From Gammaproteobacteria bacterium (lineage in GTDB: Bacteria > Pseudomonadota > Gammaproteobacteria > Steroidobacterales > GCA-2729495), in contig JAKLLP010000132.1 of assembly GCA_023150055.1 (NCBI GenBank), positions 1 to 6,262 of the forward strand: DNA of 6,262 bases. Reading direction: 5' to 3'. Below are positions 1 to 6,262 of the stretch, piece after piece. A program made the position numbers and the translations under genes. Below the pieces are notes generated by a model. The model was not told the origin of the DNA. It saw only the letters and a program-made list of their open reading frames with translations, and searched no databases. Each line of letters opens with the position of its first letter. Within the stretch, counting starts at the first letter, position 1.

Positions 1-420
1 CGCCTGGCGCAGTTCCGCTTCCGGGGGGCGTTCGCCGGCCGCCGCGGCCCAGCGCCTCGGTCCGGTCGGCGTGGCAAAGGCCGTGCGCTCGCGGCGACGG
101 CGAATCGCGGCCATGCGCACCCGGTCGGCTGCCATACCGGCATCGCCCGCGCGTGCCATCTCGATGATGCGCGCGGCGAACTCACGCGCCGGTGGTGCGG
201 GCTCCAGCCGGTAATACACCCACTGCCCGTCGCGAAAACCGTTCACGAGTTGCGCCGCAGTGAGGATTTTCAGGTGCCGCGACACGCGTGGCTGGCTTTG
301 TCCCAGCACCTCCACCAGTTCGCCGACCGTCGCCTCGCCGCCGTCGAGCAGCGCCAGCAGCCGCAGCCGCGAGGGATCGGCGGCGGCCTTGAGCAGCATT
401 TCCGTTGCCGGCAAGGTCAT
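1..420 (-). CDS. ArsR-family winged-helix regulator, probably fused to a SAM methyltransferase (partial)
   Basis: The reading frame starts at the ATG whose A is position 420 and stays open for 140 codons to the window's left edge, so only the N-terminal part is visible. Residues 9-75 form an ArsR-type winged helix: an entry segment LLKAAADPSRLRLLALLDGG, a recognition-helix region VLGQSQPRVSRHLKIL (about 58-73) and a wing ending GQWVYYRLEP. There is no cysteine in the visible 140 residues and no ELCVCDL-type metal site, so a thiol-based metal sensor of the classical ArsR/SmtB kind is unlikely. The GQSQPRVSRHL recognition helix, followed by an arginine-rich linker (about 101-112) and a PEAEL segment (about 134-138), resembles ArsR regulators carrying a C-terminal SAM-dependent methyltransferase domain. 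Some relatives (SahR) control SAM-cycle genes; that link is inference, since the second domain lies outside the window. No clear Shine-Dalgarno precedes the start, so the mRNA may be leaderless. An operator-like palindrome lies just upstream. Confidence 0.9.
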   Translation of the reverse strand, partial: MTLPATEMLLKAAADPSRLRLLALLDGGEATVGELVEVLGQSQPRVSRHLKILTAAQLVNGFRDGQWVYYRLEPAPPAREFAARIIEMARAGDAGMAADRVRMAAIRRRRERTAFATPTGPRRWAAAAGERPPEAELRQA

Positions 421-429
421 GGCGCGAAA

Positions 430-447
430 TATAAAGAAATCTTTATA
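430..447. promoter_or_regulatory. 18-bp palindrome, likely operator of the ArsR-type gene
   Basis: TATAAAGA (430-437) and TCTTTATA (440-447) are perfect inverted repeats around a 2-bp centre. This is an AT-rich island in GC-rich DNA. It lies 9 bp upstream of the regulator's start codon on the minus strand and overlaps the place where a -10 box would lie (TTTATA or TATATT on that strand). An imperfect AT-rich palindrome of about 18 bp is the usual ArsR-family operator form, so autorepression is the natural reading. The resemblance to SahR-type operators is from memory and not checked. Confidence 0.65.
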
Positions 448-763
448 ACTTGTCTTGAACCCCCTCACATGGGCGAGCGGCACCCCTGCGACGCCGTTAC
501 GGGGGTACCTGGCGGGACCTCTTTTTAATGTAGTTCCGCAACATTGCTTCGAAAAAGAGATAAAAGCGCTGTAAATGTCGCGATTTGCGTGTTTAAATCG
601 AGCTTCCAGAAAACGCCTTTTGTCAAAATGCAGCCGATCCTGATGAGAACGTCGGCGAAACGCAGGCAATCCACGCGCCCTGACGGCCATCGCCTGCCAG
701 CCACAACGCGGTACCGCGCTGGCCTGGCGTGGCGCAAAAGCGCTGACAAGCCGCGCCCGCGGG
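448..763. other. Intergenic region without a convincing gene
   Basis: No open frame here has a ribosome binding site, a domain-like pattern or protein-like composition. Small palindromes are visible: CGCGGTACCGCG at 707-718, a GCGC-AAAA-GCGC hairpin at 732-743, and GCAGGC/GCCTGC arms at 662-667 and 692-697. The stretch 674-703 loosely resembles the module seen at 821-846 and 3700-3725. It probably holds regulatory or repeat DNA. Confidence 0.5.
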
Positions 764-871
764 ACCACGCGAAGGCGGGGGTCTCCGGGCCAAGCGAGTA
801 TTGATAACGTGAGCGCGAGCGACGGCGGAGACCTCCCACCGCAGGGCGCGATTATTTCTGGACCATCGCGC
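764..871 (+). repeat. Intergenic element sharing two modules with the nirS leader
   Basis: Module B (764-789, beginning ACCACGCGAAGGCGG) matches 3757-3781 at about 22 of 25 aligned positions with one gap. Module A (821-846, GACGGCGGAGACCTCCCACC and the next six bases) matches 3700-3725 at 22 of 26 positions without a gap. A third shared block, GGACCATC, is at 860-867 and 3790-3797. The order is B-A here and A-B in front of nirS. Module A can form a GCGG/CCGC hairpin (825-828 with 839-842). It is followed by a perfect 7-bp stem, GCGCGAT/ATCGCGC (846-852 with 865-871). It lies about 450-560 bp upstream of the receptor start, far for a leader, so a dispersed repeat is as likely as a regulatory RNA. 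Confidence 0.45.
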
Positions 872-913
872 ATCTGCGGGTATTGCTGGCGAAAACGCCT
901 GGCTGAGCGCTGC

Positions 914-1200
914 GGCCCGGGAGAGCCGGCGCCGGTACGCTCGCGGCAGCACGTCCCTGTGCGGCGCTCGCTCGGGGTCTCGCTTCGCCGCTCGGCCGTC
1001 CCTGCCTCGCGGGCTCGACACGCCCGTTGCAGGCTCTCCCGGGCCTTGCACCTGGCGGCGTCTGTAGCCGGGCCGCCACCAGCACGCGCGTACGTGTGGA
1101 GCCGGCTGCCACGATGGCAGCAGCCGGCGCAACCCGTAGCGACCAGTACAGGGACGTGCGAGGACCGAGCGTCCCGCCGCGACGTCACCGCCGCCAGCCC
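914..1200. repeat. Composite palindromic intergenic repeat
   Basis: Three perfect inverted repeats are packed here. GGCCCGGGAGAGCC (914-927) pairs with 1032-1045. GCACGTCCCTGT (949-960) pairs with 1148-1159, crossing the first pair. GCCGGCTGC (1101-1109) pairs with GCAGCCGGC (1120-1128) as a strong local hairpin. The right end (1173-1200) recurs inverted at 6207-6234 with 25 of 28 bases identical, and CGTGTGGAGCC at 1093-1103 recurs directly at 6235-6245. The ACAGGGACGTGC motif resembles intergenic repeat families I recall from other GC-rich gammaproteobacteria, but I cannot name the family. The open frames that cross it look like chance products of high GC content. Confidence 0.6.
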
Positions 1201-1210
1201 AAGTAGCAGC

Positions 1211-1225
1211 GCGTCAGTCTGACGC
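1211..1225. promoter_or_regulatory. 15-bp palindrome upstream of the receptor gene
   Basis: GCGTCAG and CTGACGC are perfect 7-bp inverted repeats around a single T. The site is about 100 bp upstream of the receptor's start codon and about 40 bp upstream of a possible -35 box, a plausible place for a dimeric regulator. It does not match a Fur, FNR or LexA consensus as I know them. It could instead be the outer edge of the neighbouring repeat. Confidence 0.35.
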
Positions 1226-1262
1226 CGGCAGGCCCTGATGGGCGAAGATAATTTTTCGCGAC

Positions 1263-1291
1263 TTGCGTCGCCACCCGGACCGTCTTATGGT
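1263..1291 (+). promoter_or_regulatory. Possible sigma-70 promoter for the receptor gene
   Basis: TTGCGT (1263-1268) and TATGGT (1286-1291) are separated by exactly 17 bp. A start site near 1298 would give a leader of about 30 nt, ending in the ribosome binding site. Each hexamer is a weak match (three and four of six to consensus), so this is a suggestion only. Confidence 0.3.
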
Positions 1292-1316
1292 CGCGCGCTC
1301 GACGACGCCGGGCCGC

Positions 1317-1322
1317 AGGGAG
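1317..1322 (+). promoter_or_regulatory. Ribosome binding site that sets the receptor start
   Basis: AGGGAG lies 5 bp before the ATG at 1328. That ATG begins a protein with a signal-peptide-like N-terminus. An in-frame ATG at 1238 has no such site and would put 30 non-hydrophobic residues in front of the export signal. Confidence 0.75.
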
Positions 1323-1327
1323 CCGAC

Positions 1328-3640
1328 ATGTCCTCATCGATGATCAGCGTGCTGCTCGTGCTGAGCGCAGCATCGGGCGGCGCCACCGTGCCCGAGATCA
1401 TCGTCACCACCCGCAAGTTCGAGGAAAGCATCCTCGACGTACCGGTGGCCGTCACCGCGTTCTCCGCGGACGACATCCAGACGCTCGGTCTCGGCGACAT
1501 CGGGGACCTCGCGCGCTTCACGCCCGGTTTCACGCTGAACTCGGCGACCGGCCGCCAGCCCGCGTCCTACCGGCCGGTCTTTCGCGGCGTCACCACGGTA
1601 CGCAACGGTGTCGGCAACGCCAATGCCGGCAACACCTTCGTCGACGGCGTCTACGTCGGCTCGGCGCTGCTCACCACCGAACTCGGGAACATCGAGCGCG
1701 TGGAAATCATGCGCGGGCCGCAGTCCGCGCAGTATGGCCGCAACACCTACGTCGGCGCGGTGAATTACGTGACGCGCAGGCCCTCCGACCAGCTCGAAGC
1801 GGAGGTCTCGGTGACCGGGGCGCAACACGACCGCTTCGATCTGACCGGCTGGCTCAGTGGCCCGCTCGGCTCCGAGCGGCTGCGGTTCGCGCTCGGCGCC
1901 GGCCACCGCGAATACGGCGGGGAGTGGACCAACCAGCGTGACGGCAGCGACATCGGCGGCGAGGAGACGGACGAGCTCACGGCCAAGCTGCTGTTCGAGC
2001 CGCGTGACGATCTCGACCTCACGCTCAAGATCGGCTGGCAGCGCACCGATGACGATCACTTCGCCATCTACCTGCAGCCCTCCACGCTCAACAACTGCTG
2101 CGAGCGCACGGCCGATGCGCCGCGCGCACGCGAGTACTACGTCGGCAAGGCGGTCGTCGAGGACGAGGTAAATCTCTTCACCGACCTGCTGGAAGCCAAC
2201 GGCGGCGCGGGCACCGAACTCGACCGCCTGCTCGGCAGCTTCGCCGTCAACTGGGAGGTGGGCGGCTTCACGCTGACCAGCCTGACCGGGATCATCGACG
2301 ATGACTACGAGACCGGTTTCGACACCTCCTATGCGGGCTACGACCCGAGCGTGCCCCCGGGGTTCGTCTGCGGCAGCCCGCTGCCACCGGGACCGCTGCC
2401 CGGCAGCTTTCTGAATCGCGAGCGCATGCAATACGACGACTTCTCGCAGGAACTGCGCCTGACGTCGCCTGCGAGCCGACCGCTGCGCTTCACCGTGGGC
2501 GTCTACTACTACGAGGGCGATTCCGATATCCGCTCAAGGACCCGCATCGACCCCTGTACCGGCATCGCCGCGGACACCGATCGCAGCCGTGACGAGATAG
2601 AGAACCGCGCGGTGTTCGGCGCGCTCGCCTGGGACTTCGCGGAGCGGTGGTCGGCCGGCCTCGAGCTGCGCTGGGCCGAGGACGAGGTCACGGTGACGGC
2701 ACGCCCCGTGAACGGGCCGCCGGTCAGCTACAGCAGCGACCCCGATAATCTCACGCCGCGCGTCACCCTGAGCTGGTCGCCGCTGGAGGACCTGACGTGG
2801 TACCTCAACGTCGCGAAAGGCACGAAAGCGCCGGACTTCAATACCCGGGTACCGACCGGTACGGATGGCAACCCCGACGAGAGTTTCCGCGCTGTCGATG
2901 AAGAGCGCGCCTGGAACTACGAGGTCGGGCTGAAGGGACTGTTCTTCGACCGGCGTCTCAGCCTGTCACTCGCCGGCTACCACCTCGACGTGAAGGATCA
3001 ACAGCTCACGCAACTCATCGAGTTGCCGGCCGGCGGCACCGAATCACTGCTGACCAACGCCGGCGAGACCGAGGTCTGGGGGATCGAGGCGGAGGCCATC
3101 ACCCGACTCACCGACGAACTGACGGTGCAGGCGAGCTATGCCTACACGGACTCCGAGATCCGCGAGTGGGTGAGCCAGGAGCAGGCGGATCTGCTCGGCA
3201 GCGACGGCAGTTTCGCCGACAACCAGGCGCTCGGCGATGTTGCCGGGCAACAATCTGCCCGCGTGCCCGAGCACATGGCCTCGCTCATCGCGCGCTACCA
3301 GCGGCCGCTCAACGCGACGCTCGACTGGTACGGCAGCGCCGACTGGAGCTACGAGTCGTCGAAATACGCCGCCGAGCACAATCTCATCGAGACCGGCGAC
3401 CGCAATCTCGTCGGCGTGCGCACCGGCGTGCTGTACGGCCGGTGGGACATGAGCGTGTGGGCAAAGAATCTCTTCGACGACGATACCCCCGTCGACATCC
3501 TGCGCTTCTTCGACCGCCGCACCGAGACGCTGCCGAGCTTTCCGCAGCAGGGCGCACGGCCGAGCAACACGCCGCGGGGCTTCGCCATCCCGCTGCCGCC
3601 CGGCCGTCAACTCGGCGCGACCCTGAGCTATCGGTTCTAG
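1328..3640 (+). CDS. TonB-dependent outer-membrane receptor, substrate unknown
   Basis: This 770-residue protein is a plugged beta-barrel of the outer membrane, expected to import a scarce ligand using energy from TonB-ExbBD. Residues 1-19 are a short export signal (hydrophobic SVLLVLSAASG) with an unusual n-region that lacks a positive charge. A TonB-box-like EIIVTTRK is at 23-30. The plug domain covers about 32-152 and carries the hallmark NIERVEIMRGPQSAQYGRNT (121-140). Alternating-pattern strands follow, and the protein ends LGATLSYRF with the terminal phenylalanine of outer-membrane barrels. Length is normal for the family. Four cysteines (257, 258, 348, 410) fall in likely extracellular loops and could form disulfides. 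I chose the 1328 start for its ribosome binding site and signal sequence. The ligand cannot be read from sequence; siderophore, heme, cobalamin, metal chelate or an organic substrate are all possible. No TonB, ExbB, ExbD or periplasmic binding protein is encoded nearby. nirS lies 264 bp downstream on the same strand, but nothing shows they form one operon. Confidence 0.95.
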   Translation: MSSSMISVLLVLSAASGGATVPEIIVTTRKFEESILDVPVAVTAFSADDIQTLGLGDIGDLARFTPGFTLNSATGRQPASYRPVFRGVTTVRNGVGNANAGNTFVDGVYVGSALLTTELGNIERVEIMRGPQSAQYGRNTYVGAVNYVTRRPSDQLEAEVSVTGAQHDRFDLTGWLSGPLGSERLRFALGAGHREYGGEWTNQRDGSDIGGEETDELTAKLLFEPRDDLDLTLKIGWQRTDDDHFAIYLQPSTLNNCCERTADAPRAREYYVGKAVVEDEVNLFTDLLEANGGAGTELDRLLGSFAVNWEVGGFTLTSLTGIIDDDYETGFDTSYAGYDPSVPPGFVCGSPLPPGPLPGSFLNRERMQYDDFSQELRLTSPASRPLRFTVGVYYYEGDSDIRSRTRIDPCTGIAADTDRSRDEIENRAVFGALAWDFAERWSAGLELRWAEDEVTVTARPVNGPPVSYSSDPDNLTPRVTLSWSPLEDLTWYLNVAKGTKAPDFNTRVPTGTDGNPDESFRAVDEERAWNYEVGLKGLFFDRRLSLSLAGYHLDVKDQQLTQLIELPAGGTESLLTNAGETEVWGIEAEAITRLTDELTVQASYAYTDSEIREWVSQEQADLLGSDGSFADNQALGDVAGQQSARVPEHMASLIARYQRPLNATLDWYGSADWSYESSKYAAEHNLIETGDRNLVGVRTGVLYGRWDMSVWAKNLFDDDTPVDILRFFDRRTETLPSFPQQGARPSNTPRGFAIPLPPGRQLGATLSYRF

Positions 3641-3667
3641 TGACGTGTTGTACGGGCATCTTTGTGA

Positions 3668-3796
3668 ATGGTCTGCCCGCAAAGCGGGTATCGGGGGGAG
3701 ACGGCGCAGGCCTCCCGCCGCAAGGTTGGTCGGTAATGGCAGGTTTTCCGCCGAAAACCACGCGAGGCGGCCGGCTCCGGGGTATCTCGGGACCAT
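3668..3796 (+). ncRNA. Candidate structured RNA leader element upstream of nirS
   Basis: ATGGTC (3668-3673) can pair with GACCAT (3791-3796), closing a domain of about 130 nt. Inside it are a hairpin CCCGC-AAA-GCGGG (3676-3688), a hairpin CGGCG/CGCCG (3702-3706 with 3716-3720), and a perfect 6-bp hairpin GGTTTT/AAAACC (3742-3747 with 3754-3759). The CCGCC of the last hairpin's loop (3748-3752) is complementary to GGCGG at 3766-3770, allowing an H-type pseudoknot. GGGAG (3696-3700) can pair alternatively with CTCCC (3712-3716), competing with the second hairpin. Modules of this element recur upstream of the receptor. I do not recognise a known riboswitch class. It could be a cis-regulatory RNA, a dispersed repeat or part of the receptor gene's 3' end; no T-tract follows any hairpin. 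Confidence 0.4.
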
Positions 3797-3802
3797 CAGT
3801 AA

Positions 3803-6034
<2,232 letters not shown>

Positions 6035-6051
6035 TCGGGACCACGCCCAGG

Positions 6052-6085
6052 CGGGCCGGGGTGAAAACCCCGGCCCGTTTTTTTT
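6052..6085 (+). terminator. Strong intrinsic terminator after nirS
   Basis: CGGGCCGGGG (6052-6061) pairs perfectly over 10 bp with CCCCGGCCCG (6068-6077) around a TGAAAA loop. Eight T residues follow (6078-6085). It starts 17 bp after the nirS stop codon, so nirS transcription should end here. The preceding GGGACCACGC at 6037-6046 also resembles the start of module B found at 761-789. Confidence 0.95.
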
Positions 6086-6262
6086 GGCTCTTCGCCGAGC
6101 CGCGGGGATGCCGCGGCAATCGGCGGGTAGGACTCGGTCCGTCCCCGGGTCTCGCCGCCGGCTGACCCTGCGGGTCCCCTCGCAGGCGTGGGTCCTGGCG
6201 CCCCAGGGGCTGGTGGCGGTGACGTCAAGGCGGGCGTGTGGAGCCAGCGGAGCAGGATGCGG
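6086..6262. other. Intergenic DNA downstream of nirS
   Basis: No convincing gene is visible on either strand. A small GGCTC/GAGCC hairpin (6086-6090 with 6097-6101) and two CCGCGG blocks near 6101-6116 are present. The right half holds the inverted copy of the repeat at 1173-1200. Confidence 0.5.
6207..6245 (+). repeat. Second copy of dispersed intergenic repeat segments
   Basis: Positions 6207-6234 match the reverse complement of 1173-1200 at 25 of 28 bases, including GGCGGTGACGTC without a mismatch. Immediately after, CGTGTGGAGCC (6235-6245) matches 1093-1103 in direct orientation. The two copies flank the receptor-nirS block. The repeat may continue beyond 6245 towards the window edge. 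Confidence 0.55.

Noticed and set aside
481..540. Terminator-like C/G blocks followed by CTTTTT near 520
   Set aside because: The arms do not form a stable hairpin adjacent to the T run and no plus-strand gene ends there.
799..814. FNR box at TTGATAACGTGAGC
   Set aside because: Only the left half-site fits; the right half does not resemble ATCAA, and it lies more than 500 bp before the receptor start.
821..846. Cobalamin riboswitch, because GGAGACCTCCC resembles the B12 box
   Set aside because: The core CCGGTG and GCCACTG-type segments and the rest of the conserved B12 architecture are absent here and in the copy upstream of nirS.
525..1222. Several open frames in the region between the regulator and the receptor
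   Set aside because: They overlap on both strands, cross strong inverted repeats, are rich in Arg, Pro, Ala and Ser, and have no ribosome binding sites or recognisable motifs.
1238..1327. ATG at 1238 as receptor start
   Set aside because: No ribosome binding site precedes it and it would place 30 polar residues before the export signal; the 1328 start has AGGGAG at 5-bp spacing.
1334..2431. Long minus-strand open frame inside the receptor gene
   Set aside because: It is antisense to a gene with clear TonB-receptor motifs, and its alanine-, arginine- and valine-rich composition is typical of shadow frames in high-GC DNA.
3737..3752. Sigma-54 promoter TGGCAGG-N7-GC with correct GG to GC spacing
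   Set aside because: The -12 element lacks the TT before GC and the site is inside the stable GGTTTT/AAAACC hairpin, so the match is probably chance.
3691..3785. RNase P RNA-like stretch (GGGGGGAGACGG and CCGGCTCCGGGG)
   Set aside because: Other universally conserved RNase P blocks such as ACAGAGAGCAAACC-like sequence are missing and the element is too short.

Overview
The window comes from a GC-rich, Gram-negative, denitrifying bacterium. Sec-exported cytochromes, an outer-membrane receptor ending in phenylalanine and a cytochrome cd1 nitrite reductase all fit a high-GC gammaproteobacterium (or a close proteobacterial relative). This placement is an inference from protein style; no rRNA or marker gene is present. 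Three protein-coding genes are well supported.

Layout. (1) Positions 1-420, minus strand: the N-terminal 140 codons of an ArsR-type winged-helix regulator that runs off the left edge. It is most like the ArsR regulators fused to a SAM-dependent methyltransferase, the group that includes SAM/SAH-cycle regulators. An 18-bp AT-rich palindrome sits 9 bp in front of its start and is a likely autoregulatory operator. (2) Positions 421-1327: about 900 bp without a convincing gene. It is rich in inverted repeats and contains a composite palindromic repeat (914-1200), a 15-bp palindrome (1211-1225) and a weak promoter for the next gene. (3) Positions 1328-3640, plus strand: a complete TonB-dependent outer-membrane receptor of unknown substrate. 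(4) Positions 3641-3904: a 264-bp intergenic region holding an RNA-like, multi-stem element (3668-3796). Two of its modules also occur upstream of the receptor gene. (5) Positions 3905-6034, plus strand: nirS, encoding a 709-residue cytochrome cd1 nitrite reductase with an extra N-terminal class I cytochrome c domain. (6) Positions 6052-6085: a strong intrinsic terminator. After it comes repeat-bearing intergenic DNA to the right edge.

How the parts may work together. NirS reduces nitrite to nitric oxide in the periplasm, and its extra cytochrome domain may act as a built-in electron-entry module. The upstream receptor could import an iron, heme-like or other metal-related nutrient, but nothing in the sequence fixes its substrate. 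The genes for heme d1 biosynthesis and maturation (nirCFDLGHJEN) are not in the window. The terminator right after nirS suggests it is transcribed alone, so those genes must lie elsewhere. The most interesting observations are the three-domain NirS, the shared structured element in front of both the receptor gene and nirS, and the dispersed inverted repeats that flank the receptor-nirS block.
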